Positions 7,588 through 15,892 are shown, counted from the first letter of the stretch. The stretch: 43,163 nucleotides of DNA from Parvibaculum indicum (GCF_011762095.1 NZ_JAASQO010000022.1:1-43163); one strand, 5' to 3'. Notes: a model not told the origin generated them from the sequence alone. Translations and numbers: made by a program.

Positions 7588-9862
7588 CGTTGTCCTTTCG
7601 AGATGAAACCAGCGCATGAAATCGCGCAGGTGTCGCTATCAGCAAAATCGATGGTGGCGCGCGTTCGGCGGCAAGGTCGGCTGCGGTCTTCCAATCGGTC
7701 GAAGACGGACCCTCGTTCCGAAGGTGGCTGTGCCAGGTTCCCACGTCGAACAGGGTTCGTCCGCTTTGCTCATGCCGATGGCGGATGGTCGATTGCAGGC
7801 CATCGGTTCCTAGTACGAACAGCGTGGGCGTTCGGCGGCTGTCGGCAGGCGCTTCAAGAAGATCGACTACGGTCACCGTCTTCAGTCGGGCGCTGGTCAA
7901 GCCGATCATTACTCCGCCAGTTTCAACCGCCGAATAGGCTTTGGCTTCGGCCCGAACGCGGTCCACCACGCGCCGGGACAGTCGCAACTGCCAACCATCA
8001 CTGCCGGCGATGGCGACGGTCTCGAACGCAGGAACAACACACCGACTCCAACGTGTCGACGGGCTATCCTCATCTGCTGTACCGATGACGATCAGCCCCT
8101 CGTGGGTCGGCGCGTCGAGCGCGTTGGAAATCTCCTGCGAGAGGGACGCTGTCATAACCGACAGACGCGCGTCGTCCATCGTCATCGTCAACGAACCGCA
8201 TCCCTGCCCGATCTGAACCTCGGCGAGGCCATCAGCAGGATCGAAGAGCAGCTCGGCGGCGCGTCCATCGTCAAGGGTTGCATAAAGTTCGGCGATCAGG
8301 TCGCAATGGCTGGGATTGTGGTCCTTGCCATCCACGAGCAGAAACGCACCGCGGCCGCGGCCGAAAAGGGCTGCCTCGAACAGCCGCGCACGAAGGCGAG
8401 ATGTTGCGGCAGATACCAACGCCTCGCGAACGGACAGCGAAGCGGTCGAATTGATCACTGCGCCTGCGGCTTTGGGCATGATCTGCTTGACCTGCTCAGG
8501 ATCTCGGAGATCGTGGCTGAGGTCGCCTTTGTGCACCGCAGGCGCCATGCCGAAGCCGACGAGTTCTTTCGAGAGCGCCTCCGCCTTGTTGCTGGAGACG
8601 TCCTTCGCGCCGAGAGCATGCCGCGCCAGATTGTGCGGTCTAAGCAAGGACTCGTCGCTCACCGCCACGATGTCCTGGCCCGCACGCACCGCGTGCATGG
8701 CGATCTTCGATCCAACACTGCCACAGCCAAGCATGGCAAGTCCGCTACGCGCCGGAATGCCGGACAGCGTCTGGAGCAATGGAGCACTAAGTGACTGATA
8801 GTGCATCGCCGGCGCAACAGGCTCTTTGTCAGCTTGGGCGAACAGCGACGCGCGGTTCTTGTCGGCGCGTATCTCGACGACATAAGGTAACAACTCGATG
8901 TCGTAAGCGCTGCCGATCAGATGAATCGGACGCCGCGCGCACAGAACGATGCCGATCGGGATCGGCTGAGGCAGCAGCATACCGTTAAAGCTTCGTTCGA
9001 CATTGGCGAGGAAGGTATCCAGGCTGCGTCCGCATCCGAGCTCGGCGGCTCGCGCGCGCAGGTCGTGCAATGTTGTGACGCTCTCCGGCAGATAGGTCGC
9101 GCTGACACGTGGCGTGCCATTGGGATTTTTGTCGGGCCAGACCACCCCGACCACCGTATTGCCTAGGCTCACGCTAGAATCGGGCCGACGCGACGTGAAC
9201 GTCGTATCGTCCGACTTCTGCATAAGCGGGGTCTGCACACCCCTGCTTGAGATCCACGTCTCGACCGAGTCATTGAGGTATGCCTCGGACGCACCACGGC
9301 GGAAGAACATGCCCTGCCATGCGATCCACCCGCCGTTCTTGGTGACCGCATTGCGCGCGGCATCGGCGTCGATTTCAACGATATCGCGGAAATCGCGGCG
9401 GAGCATAGGCTCCCAACCCTGTTTAGCGTTAATCAGATCGCTGATTGCAGCCTTGCGAAGCCAGATCGCGAGCTGCTCGACCAGATGGAAGATGCCATAC
9501 TCGACCAGACCGAACTGAAAGAAATATTCGTCCTGATCCCCATCAACCAAGCACGGTCGGGGCATCGCGGCAAAGGGCATGAGATGAGGGAAGTTGCGTG
9601 GGAAATCCTCGCGCAGGTAGAAGCGCGGCGATTGCCATGGATAGTATGTTGGAAGCTTGAGAACGACAGGCTCGCGTACTCGGACGCCGCTCGAGCTGAT
9701 GCCGTCCGCCTTCATGTCGAGCGGCATCTCGACGTTCATGTCCAGCCGAATGCGTGGTCTGCCGCCTTCCGGTTCAAGCACCGCGCCGCCGACACATTCG
9801 GGATGAGTCAGCGCGACGCGCAAAAGATGCTCTGCGGGATCGATTCCCGCCTCGGTTGCCAT
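7580..9862 (-). CDS. Fused E2-E1(ThiF)-JAB ubiquitin-like conjugation protein
   Basis: A single 760-residue chain carries three ubiquitin-pathway activities. Residues 1-150 look like an E2 fold with YYPWQSPRFY and a putative catalytic Cys104 in PRPCLVDGD. Residues about 370-600 are an E1/ThiF adenylation domain, with the nucleotide-binding GCGSVG at 379-384 and the downstream Asp/Arg segment SDESLLRPHNLAR. Residues about 630-750 are a JAB/JAMM metalloprotease with Glu647, His711, His713 and Asp723 (WHSH...SSTD). The region between 160 and 370 is unassigned. The chain could therefore activate, transfer and remove a protein tag. Type II CBASS splits these jobs between Cap2 (E1-E2) and Cap3 (JAB). 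The gene starts 4 bases after the MBL gene ends and overlaps the membrane-protein gene. The ATG at 9862 gives the E2 domain a normal N-terminus; an in-frame start at 9901 is possible. Confidence 0.93.
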   Translation of the reverse strand: MATEAGIDPAEHLLRVALTHPECVGGAVLEPEGGRPRIRLDMNVEMPLDMKADGISSSGVRVREPVVLKLPTYYPWQSPRFYLREDFPRNFPHLMPFAAMPRPCLVDGDQDEYFFQFGLVEYGIFHLVEQLAIWLRKAAISDLINAKQGWEPMLRRDFRDIVEIDADAARNAVTKNGGWIAWQGMFFRRGASEAYLNDSVETWISSRGVQTPLMQKSDDTTFTSRRPDSSVSLGNTVVGVVWPDKNPNGTPRVSATYLPESVTTLHDLRARAAELGCGRSLDTFLANVERSFNGMLLPQPIPIGIVLCARRPIHLIGSAYDIELLPYVVEIRADKNRASLFAQADKEPVAPAMHYQSLSAPLLQTLSGIPARSGLAMLGCGSVGSKIAMHAVRAGQDIVAVSDESLLRPHNLARHALGAKDVSSNKAEALSKELVGFGMAPAVHKGDLSHDLRDPEQVKQIMPKAAGAVINSTASLSVREALVSAATSRLRARLFEAALFGRGRGAFLLVDGKDHNPSHCDLIAELYATLDDGRAAELLFDPADGLAEVQIGQGCGSLTMTMDDARLSVMTASLSQEISNALDAPTHEGLIVIGTADEDSPSTRWSRCVVPAFETVAIAGSDGWQLRLSRRVVDRVRAEAKAYSAVETGGVMIGLTSARLKTVTVVDLLEAPADSRRTPTLFVLGTDGLQSTIRHRHEQSGRTLFDVGTWHSHLRNEGPSSTDWKTAADLAAERAPPSILLIATPARFHALVSSRKDNDG

Positions 9863-9866
9863 AGGT

Positions 9867-11036
9867 TCAGCCGTGTGGACGCGCCTGGGCAGCGGTGGCA
9901 CCGATCCCCAACGCGGCTACCGCCGCCTTGGCAGCGCTCTTCACGACTTTTGTGACGCCGCTAGAAGTGATCTCGTATTCCAGCGCGCACTCTTCACCCT
10001 CCCAGACCTCAGCGACGCAGATGAACCGATCGCTCTTGCCATCGACGATGGAGATGTATTCGCGCTTGGCGCGATCGCTGGGTGGGTCCGCTTCTTCAGG
10101 ATCGATCGCCTTCGAGCTGGCTACGACAATCGCGCCTTTCCGAATTTGCGCCAGCGCGCTGCGCGCGTCGTCGCAGACCTCCGCGTCCTCGCCATAGGTC
10201 GAATAGCTGTCGTAGCTGAGGCTGTGCCACGAGCAGTGATGCGGGGCTTGCAGAATATCGTAGCTGAGCCAGTCGGCCCGATAGGTGCCATGCTTGCCCC
10301 ATAGCCGCTCCCAAATCGCGACCTCGGCGTCACCTCCGGTCAGGAAGCGGCATTTGTCGAGAATGCCCCCGCCGCGGATCGAGAAGCGCAGGACCACCGA
10401 CGAATGATTCTTGTCGAGCAGATCTTCCAGCTCTTCATCGTCACCATGCGGGATCGGCGCGAGAAGCCTAGCCTCAAAAGCACCAACCGTAATGCAATTG
10501 AGACTCGTCACGACATCATCCGTCTTGACGACGACCCCCGGAATATCGTCGGTCTTGCCATCCTCGTCCTCTCCCATGATCTGGATACGATCACCCTCGA
10601 CCGTCGCGGCACCCTTTTCGCGATACAGTGCGACACGACGGCGAGCTTCCTTCGCCCACGCTTTGGCATCATCACAGAGGACATGAGACTTGGACGCACG
10701 GCGGAAGACGATCGGCGACGACCACATTTCCCGGATAAGAATCTTGTCGTCATCCTCGTCCCATTCATCGGGCGGGCCGAGGTGGAAGTGAGTTTGGAGG
10801 CCGCGGATATGGTCCTTATCCGGATGGCTGAGCTGAAAGCCATCAACAAACAGACGGCCTTTTCCATCGCGAGTCAGCCGACTGCGGAGATCAGCCATGA
10901 CATCCGGCGTATCGTCATCATCGTCGTCCGCAGCTTGGCGCACATGTAGATCGACGAGGAGCTTCTGGCCGTTGTCGAACGTGATCAGCGTCATATCACC
11001 GTTGCCGACGGGGAAAAATGTGATTGAGGCGGTCAT
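9867..11036 (-). CDS. MBL-fold metallohydrolase (ComEC/Rec2-like) of the conjugation operon
   Basis: A 389-residue cytosolic protein with a metallo-beta-lactamase fold: SHPDKDH at residues 70-76 supplies the metal ligands, followed by GGD (TGGDAEVAIWE) and a late APHHCSWH segment, the order seen in ComEC/Rec2-type hydrolases. An aspartate run occupies residues 37-42. AAAGGA precedes the ATG at 11036; the longer in-frame extension to 11309 has no such signal and reads like noncoding DNA. Its C-terminus is an Ala-rich flexible tail (SAAKAAVAALGIGATAAQ) ending in glycine. It is the first gene of the leftward operon, directly upstream of the E2-E1-JAB gene. Substrate unknown; nucleotide or nucleic-acid hydrolysis is plausible for this fold. 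Confidence 0.88.
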   Translation of the reverse strand: MTASITFFPVGNGDMTLITFDNGQKLLVDLHVRQAADDDDDDTPDVMADLRSRLTRDGKGRLFVDGFQLSHPDKDHIRGLQTHFHLGPPDEWDEDDDKILIREMWSSPIVFRRASKSHVLCDDAKAWAKEARRRVALYREKGAATVEGDRIQIMGEDEDGKTDDIPGVVVKTDDVVTSLNCITVGAFEARLLAPIPHGDDEELEDLLDKNHSSVVLRFSIRGGGILDKCRFLTGGDAEVAIWERLWGKHGTYRADWLSYDILQAPHHCSWHSLSYDSYSTYGEDAEVCDDARSALAQIRKGAIVVASSKAIDPEEADPPSDRAKREYISIVDGKSDRFICVAEVWEGEECALEYEITSSGVTKVVKSAAKAAVAALGIGATAAQARPHG

Positions 11037-11349
11037 TGCAATCCTTTCGGTCAAACAGTGAGACGAGCGCCGTGCAGCAATCTGGCGACGCTTGGCCCGG
11101 CATTTATGCGTTAGGGTTATCGCGACCGCTCGGCTCGCGAGCGACTCCTTAGTCCATTCGGCCACTGAAATCGGGGGGCTACCCGTGACCGCAGCGCTCC
11201 GACCCCCTCGCCCGGAATTTTCTGCCCACTCGCCTCCCTTCGTCCTTGACCCCTGCAGTCTTCGCGTCCATTGAATATAGAGACTGCGCCCAGACCAGTC
11301 AAGAAACACGATGGGATATTTTTTTCGAATCGACTTATTGGAGGATTTT
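11037..11349. promoter_or_regulatory. Divergent control region between MBL operon and WYL regulator
   Basis: About 310 bp with no convincing gene separates the two start codons, so promoters for both directions must lie here. A 6-bp dyad, CGCTCG (11127-11132) and CGAGCG (11138-11143), is visible. TTGACC (around 11246) and TATAGA (around 11278) are present, but their spacing is too long for a sigma-70 promoter. BrxR/CapW-type regulators usually bind an inverted repeat in such a region; I could not identify it with certainty. Confidence 0.45.
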
Positions 11350-12258
11350 GTGGCGGAAGAGACGGGAGAAACGGTACGCTGGGGCGTTCAACGGCGCCTC
11401 GAATTCATCGATTTCCGGTTGTTCTGGGACGGGCGGTTCAATCGCCGCGATTTGGCAGAGACCTTCGGAATCTCGGCGCAGCAAGCCTCTTCCGACATCG
11501 CCCAATACACCGCGCTTGCGCCCGGGAACCTTGCTTATGATCAGACCCTGAAAGCCTATTTGCGCGCGCCGACCTACGAGCCGAAGCTGATGCACGCGTC
11601 GGCCGAACGCTATTTGCTTCAACTCGTCGCGATAGAAAACCGTTGGATGCGTCAGGAGGACACCTGGTTCGACAACACGCCACCCATTGAGAACGTCTCG
11701 CTGTTACGCAAGCGAACGGACGCTCGGATTCTGCTCCATATCCTCGACGCCATCAATCAACGTGGCCAGCTGGAGATTCAGTACAGGTCGATCACCGGCT
11801 CGCCGGAGCCGCGCCGTGTAATAGCGCCCCACGCGCTCTTTCATGCTGTCGGCCGGTGGTATGTCCGAGCGTGGTCGAACGAGCATTCCGATTTTCGCGA
11901 TTATAACCTTTTCCGGATTGGTCAAGCTGGCGACATCGTCACGGCCGCCATCGATTCTACACTTGATTTCGAATGGATGCATAAGATCGACCTCATTCTC
12001 GCACCAAACCCGGCTCTGTCAGCAAATCAACAAGCGGCACTCGAAGCCGAGTACGGTATGACCGACGGCAGGCTCGTCGTTACCCAGCGGCTGAGCCAGA
12101 CCTTCTACTTGATGACCGAGCACAATTTCGACGTAGAGCCCGACACGCTACCGCCAGGCAAGCAGCAGCTGGTGCTCCTCAATCGTGACGAGGTAGTCAA
12201 TGCGCGGGCCACGGCGCGTAAGCTCTCAATTGACGCTGTCGAGCGAGCTTCTCGGTGA
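11350..12258 (+). CDS. WYL-domain transcriptional regulator, BrxR/CapW-like
   Basis: A 302-residue DNA-binding regulator. The N-terminal winged helix (RRLEFIDFRLFWDGRFNRRD, then LAETFGISAQQASSDIAQY) matches the opening of the BrxR/CapW repressors that control BREX, CBASS and other antiphage loci. Around residues 140-200 lies a WYL ligand-binding domain (LEIQYRSI, APHALFHAVGRWYVRAW, DYNLFRI), followed by a C-terminal WCX-like extension. GTG at 11350 is preferred: GGAGGA lies 4 bases upstream, and the protein then begins a few residues before the conserved RWGVQRRLEF stretch, as in relatives. An ATG at 11311 is the alternative. It overlaps the nucleotidyltransferase gene by GTGA and faces the MBL operon, so it probably represses both units until a signal, perhaps a nucleic-acid fragment, is sensed. 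Confidence 0.9.
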   Translation: MAEETGETVRWGVQRRLEFIDFRLFWDGRFNRRDLAETFGISAQQASSDIAQYTALAPGNLAYDQTLKAYLRAPTYEPKLMHASAERYLLQLVAIENRWMRQEDTWFDNTPPIENVSLLRKRTDARILLHILDAINQRGQLEIQYRSITGSPEPRRVIAPHALFHAVGRWYVRAWSNEHSDFRDYNLFRIGQAGDIVTAAIDSTLDFEWMHKIDLILAPNPALSANQQAALEAEYGMTDGRLVVTQRLSQTFYLMTEHNFDVEPDTLPPGKQQLVLLNRDEVVNARATARKLSIDAVERASR

Positions 12259-12962
12259 ACAAGAGCATTGGCGATCAAGGGATATCCGCGATCTTGCTCT
12301 TTGGCAGCCGTGCGCGCGGAGATAATAGCCGGGGGTCGGATACCGATCTCCTGCTTATCAGCCCGCCCGATACTCCAAAGCACAAATCGATTGGCCACCT
12401 CTCGATGTTCTTCTATCCGTGGGAGAAGCTGATCTCCGACGCATGCAACGGAGATCTATTCGTCTGTCACATCGTGCGCGAGGCCAAACCGTTGTTCGAC
12501 CCGCTGGGCCAGCTTGATAAATTGCGATCCCAGTTCAGGCTGCGGACGAGCTATGCCCGCGAAATCACGCACGCTCGTGACCTCGGTTGGTTCCTCGATC
12601 GCCACGCTGGCGCTCTCAACTCCAATCTAGTTGTGCGGCGCATGGTCTGGTGTATTCGTACAATCCTCATCGCGCAGCTCGCTGAACGAGGTACGCCGGC
12701 GTTCGCGCCTGCCGCGCTGGCAGCGGCGGCGCCTTCGGCTGCGGATCTTCTTGCTAGTCGCCATCAGCGCAGACTGGATGCAACAACGCGGCAGCGATTT
12801 CGGCAGTATTTAGTTCAGGAGATTGGGCATCCAGTCTTGCCGGACGAGGCGACGCTCGAGGACTATCGCGCCTTGTTCGCCCAGACCGGCAATGAGGTAG
12901 GACTGCAGACGATCGAGCGTGGTATTCGGTCGACGGCAGAGGATGCGCACCATTACCGCTGA
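12255..12962 (+). CDS. Pol-beta superfamily nucleotidyltransferase with helical C-terminal domain
   Basis: A 235-residue protein with the classical GS...DxD active site: GSRARG at 17-22 and D29-T-D31 in GSDTDLLLI, which binds Mg-NTP. The remaining residues, about 90-235, are helical and Arg/Ala-rich, like the substrate-binding half of kanamycin-type or MNT nucleotidyltransferases. The GTG start overlaps the WYL gene stop, so they are coupled. At this size it is shorter than CD-NTases of CBASS and lacks a recognisable third catalytic Asp segment, so cyclic-oligonucleotide synthesis should not be assumed. Nucleotidylation of a protein or RNA partner is an alternative. From memory, comparative genomic work on prokaryotic ubiquitin-like systems describes similar nucleotidyltransferases beside fused E2-E1-JAB and MBL genes; that needs checking. 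Confidence 0.88.
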   Translation: MNKSIGDQGISAILLFGSRARGDNSRGSDTDLLLISPPDTPKHKSIGHLSMFFYPWEKLISDACNGDLFVCHIVREAKPLFDPLGQLDKLRSQFRLRTSYAREITHARDLGWFLDRHAGALNSNLVVRRMVWCIRTILIAQLAERGTPAFAPAALAAAAPSAADLLASRHQRRLDATTRQRFRQYLVQEIGHPVLPDEATLEDYRALFAQTGNEVGLQTIERGIRSTAEDAHHYR

Positions 12963-13118
12963 TCGGCGCTGGCGCGTTGGGCTCGGCTACTACAGAAATA
13001 GCAAGAATGACCGCTTCTGGCGCAAATCAGACAATCAAATGTGCACTAGAATAGTATCTAAGTTCGACTGGACTTCCCCCACAAAGGAAGCATCCATGTG
13101 CATGCGCCAAACGGCGCA

Positions 13119-13179
13119 GGCCCCGCGGGACGATAGTCAGGGGGCCTTTCGGGGTGAGGGCGCCGGATTGGCGGGCGCC
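13119..13179 (+). promoter_or_regulatory. Structured leader upstream of the recombinase module
   Basis: Two potential hairpins precede the DUF3489 start: GGCCCC (13119-13124) with GGGGCC (13141-13146), and GGCGCC (13159-13164) with GGCGCC (13174-13179). They could form an attenuator-like leader. Intergenic DNA from 12963 to 13202 is otherwise without a supportable gene. Confidence 0.3.
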
Positions 13180-13202
13180 TGCAACCAACAGGAACCCCGA
13201 AC

Positions 13203-13481
13203 ATGGCAAATTCCTCAAATTCTGCCTCAAACCTTGCGCCTAAATCTCCTCCCCCGACCGCTGGCAAGCTCGGCCATATCATCCGGCTATTGCAGCGCAC
13301 CAAGGGAGCGACCATCGGTGACTTAGTCGAAGCGACCGGCTGGCAACCTCATTCCGTACGAGGAGCAATCAGCGGCCAGCTGAAGAAGCGCCACGGCCTG
13401 GACGTGACTGCGACTAACGACGAGACCCGTGGCCGCGTCTACCGCTTGCCGAAGAAAGCGAAGGCGGGAGGCACCAAATGA
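13203..13481 (+). CDS. DUF3489 domain protein
   Basis: A 92-residue basic protein with a winged-helix-like DUF3489 core: KLGHIIRLLQ, GATIGDLVEATGWQPHSVRG and LKKRHGLDV, ending in RVYRLPKK. The N-terminal 20 residues are Ser/Pro/Ala-rich and probably disordered. AGGA lies upstream of the ATG. The stop overlaps the next ATG (ATGA). The family is found almost only beside DUF2924 and a large serine recombinase in alphaproteobacterial mobile islands. It is probably a DNA-binding accessory or regulator of recombination; no experimental role is known to me. Confidence 0.9.
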   Translation: MANSSNSASNLAPKSPPPTAGKLGHIIRLLQRTKGATIGDLVEATGWQPHSVRGAISGQLKKRHGLDVTATNDETRGRVYRLPKKAKAGGTK

Positions 13482-13915
13482 ATCAGGTCGAACCGGATTT
13501 GGCTGGACTCGATTTGGGTAACCTCCACAGACGATGGCGTGCGGCCCATGGCAATCCTCCCCCGCCTCGCGCCGGCCGTGAGTTGCTCGAGCTCGGTGTC
13601 GGCTGGCACCTCCAGACCAAGGCTCATGGCGGCCTTGATCGGGCGACACGAGAACAGATCGCTGCTTTGGTCGAGGATGTCCGGGAGGGACGCGAGCCGG
13701 GCATCACGAAGAGTCGTTCCTACCTCAACCCCGGCACGACACTGGTACGGGAGTGGAACGGCAGGACCTACCAGGTTCAGGTGCTCGATACCGGATACCT
13801 CTTCGAGAACAGGGTCTGGCGCAGCCTCTCGGAGATCGCCCGCGAGATCACGGGCGCCCGCTGGAACGGACCCAAGTTCTTCGGTCTCAGACAGAAGCAG
13901 AAGGAGGTCGCCTGA
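13478..13915 (+). CDS. DUF2924 domain protein
   Basis: A 145-residue protein with the DUF2924 signature: an N-terminal LHRRWRAAHGNPPPP segment, the central GTTLVREWNGRTYQVQVLD and the C-terminal SLSEIAREITGARWNGPKFF(G)L. The GGGAGG site before its ATG is strong, and both ends overlap neighbours (ATGA with DUF3489 and TGATG with the recombinase), so the three genes are co-translated. The fixed gene order suggests that it works with the recombinase, perhaps in target recognition or directionality. This is inferred from linkage only. Confidence 0.92.
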   Translation: MNQVEPDLAGLDLGNLHRRWRAAHGNPPPPRAGRELLELGVGWHLQTKAHGGLDRATREQIAALVEDVREGREPGITKSRSYLNPGTTLVREWNGRTYQVQVLDTGYLFENRVWRSLSEIAREITGARWNGPKFFGLRQKQKEVA

Positions 13916-15564
13916 TGGTTGCCCGCAAGTTTCGCTGCGCGATCTATACCCGCAAATCGACCGATGAAGGTCTCGATCAGGACTTCAACTCACTGGAGGC
14001 CCAGCGCGAGTCCTGTGCCGCATATATCATGAGCCAGACCCATGAGGGCTGGGAGGCGCTGCCTGCTCACTACGATGATGGCGGTTACTCAGGGGGTACT
14101 CTCGAGCGCCCCGCCCTGCAGAGCCTGATGCAGGATATCGGGAAAGGCCTGATCGACATTGTTGTGGTCTACAAGGTCGACCGGCTGACACGGTCGCTGG
14201 CCGACTTCGCCAAGCTGGTCGAACTCTTCGATCGACACAGCGTCTCCTTCGTCTCGGTGACCCAGGCCTTCAACACCACGAACTCCATGGGACGCCTCAC
14301 TCTCAACGTGCTGCTTTCCTTCGCCCAGTTCGAGCGAGAGGTCACGGCCGAGCGTATCCGTGACAAGTTCCGGGCCTCCAAGGAGAAGGGGATGTGGATG
14401 GGAGGCAAACCGCCCCTCGGCTACGACGTCGACAAGCGGAAGCTCATCATCAACGAGGGCGAAGCCGAGCAGGTCCGCCACATCTTCGACCGCTATCTCG
14501 AACTCGGCTCGGCCATGGCACTGATGAAGGACCTGGATGCCAGAGGAATCCATTCAAAACGATGGACCACCCAGAAAGGGCGGACGATCGGTGGAGCCTG
14601 CTTCACCCGTGGCGTTCTCTACCTCCTCCTGCAGAACCCGATCTACATCGGGAAAATCCGGCACAAGGATCAGATTCACGAGGGGCTGCACGCCTCCATC
14701 ATCGACATGAAGACATGGGGGAAGGTGCAGGACCTCCTTGCCCGTAACCGGCACGAGAACAGGACAAGAAAGAACGCCAGCGCCCCGAGCCTGCTGGCCG
14801 GGCTCCTCTTCCATAAAGACGGCACCCCGTTCCGGCCGCGGCAATCACAGTTACAGGGCAGGCGTCTCCACTACTACAGGCACCCAGAAACGACCTTACC
14901 CGCCCCTGAGATCGAGAGCATCGTCACCAGCGAGCTCATTGCCCTGCTGGGACAGCAGACCGAGCTTTGCAGGATAATCGGGGCGGATCATCCCAATCTC
15001 ATCGAGTTGGTCGGGACGACGGCGGCGCAGCATGCGGCCCAGCTGAAGGCCCAGCCCACGCGCGAGGTCGTCCTTAATCTCATTGAGAAAGTCACCGTCG
15101 AGCAATCTCGAATCCATATCACGCTAAACCGGCAGGGTATGGCTGAGCTTCTCGGGTACGCCGACACGTCCGTAGTCAATGAGGATGCATATTCCGACCC
15201 GGTCGTCCTCACACGCCGGTATCAGCTGAAGCGGGTTGGGCGCGGCAAGAAGCTGATCATCGGGGCGAAAAACCCGAATGAGACCGCTCAGCCTGATGCG
15301 TCACTTCTCAAATCCATCGCCCGGGCACACGCCTGGCTCGAGGATTTGAAAGCGGGGCTCAGCTACAAGGAAATCGGCGCGCGGGATACGATCGACGAAC
15401 GGCTGGTCGCGCGGACTGTGCGGCTGGCCTTCCTGGCTCCTGATATTACGAGAGACATCCTCAATGGCCGCGAGCCGGAGGGCCTGACTTCGCAGGGACT
15501 GATCCGGCTGCCGAAGCTACCGGCGAACTGGGATGAACAGCGCGAGGCACTGGGCTTCACCTAA
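13915..15564 (+). CDS. Large serine recombinase (resolvase/invertase family)
   Basis: A 549-residue site-specific recombinase. The N-terminal resolvase domain has the catalytic Ser15 in AIYTRKST, plus VYKVDRLTRS and FAQFEREVTAERIRDK. A recombinase domain follows (GKPPLGYDVD, then GGACFTRGVLYLLLQNPIYIGKI), with a zinc-ribbon-like part and a C-terminal region that lacks a clear long coiled coil. It should integrate or excise an element by double-strand cleavage via a phosphoserine link. The ATG at 13915 overlaps the DUF2924 stop; an in-frame start further upstream at 13753 would overlap DUF2924 in another frame and is rejected. A rho-independent terminator follows closely. It probably mobilises the adjacent defence island. 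Confidence 0.96.
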   Translation: MVARKFRCAIYTRKSTDEGLDQDFNSLEAQRESCAAYIMSQTHEGWEALPAHYDDGGYSGGTLERPALQSLMQDIGKGLIDIVVVYKVDRLTRSLADFAKLVELFDRHSVSFVSVTQAFNTTNSMGRLTLNVLLSFAQFEREVTAERIRDKFRASKEKGMWMGGKPPLGYDVDKRKLIINEGEAEQVRHIFDRYLELGSAMALMKDLDARGIHSKRWTTQKGRTIGGACFTRGVLYLLLQNPIYIGKIRHKDQIHEGLHASIIDMKTWGKVQDLLARNRHENRTRKNASAPSLLAGLLFHKDGTPFRPRQSQLQGRRLHYYRHPETTLPAPEIESIVTSELIALLGQQTELCRIIGADHPNLIELVGTTAAQHAAQLKAQPTREVVLNLIEKVTVEQSRIHITLNRQGMAELLGYADTSVVNEDAYSDPVVLTRRYQLKRVGRGKKLIIGAKNPNETAQPDASLLKSIARAHAWLEDLKAGLSYKEIGARDTIDERLVARTVRLAFLAPDITRDILNGREPEGLTSQGLIRLPKLPANWDEQREALGFT

Positions 15565-15590
15565 ATCGGCCAGAGTCGGAGAATGCACTT

Positions 15591-15613
15591 GCCCGCGCTT
15601 CTGCGCGGGCTTT
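15591..15613 (+). terminator. Rho-independent terminator after the recombinase
   Basis: A perfect 8-bp GC stem, GCCCGCGC (15591-15598) and GCGCGGGC (15603-15610), has a TTCT loop and is followed by TTTG. It lies 27 bases past the recombinase stop. The T-tract is short, so termination may be partial. Confidence 0.7.
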
Positions 15614-15892
15614 GTCGTTCCGTTGACGTTCCCGCGAAACACGGCTGCATCACGGTGCATCATCGTGCATCGAAATACGCTGAAGCGGACCTGTTTGGCC
15701 CCTCGCAGAGATATACCCATGAAATGGCGTCGAAATGCTCTCCGCAGAGCACCTCTGCCGGTCACCGCGATGCACAAATGGGCCACAAGTCCCCGGAATG
15801 ACGGAGAGTTTGCGGAGAGGCCTGGAGGTCTTCGTTTTGCTGGGGAAGGACTGGTGGTGTCGACAGTCGATAGACCTGTTCCCTCTGCTCAA

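Noticed and set aside
11311-11349. Upstream ATG for the WYL regulator
   Set aside because: GTG at 11350 has a much stronger ribosome site and matches the usual N-terminus of the family.
6934-12962. Calling the locus type II CBASS
   Set aside because: No CD-NTase is present, the nucleotidyltransferase is short, and E1, E2 and JAB are fused in one chain. It is described as CBASS-like only.
13753-13914. Longer N-terminus for the serine recombinase
   Set aside because: It would overlap DUF2924 in another frame; the catalytic domain starts at 13915.
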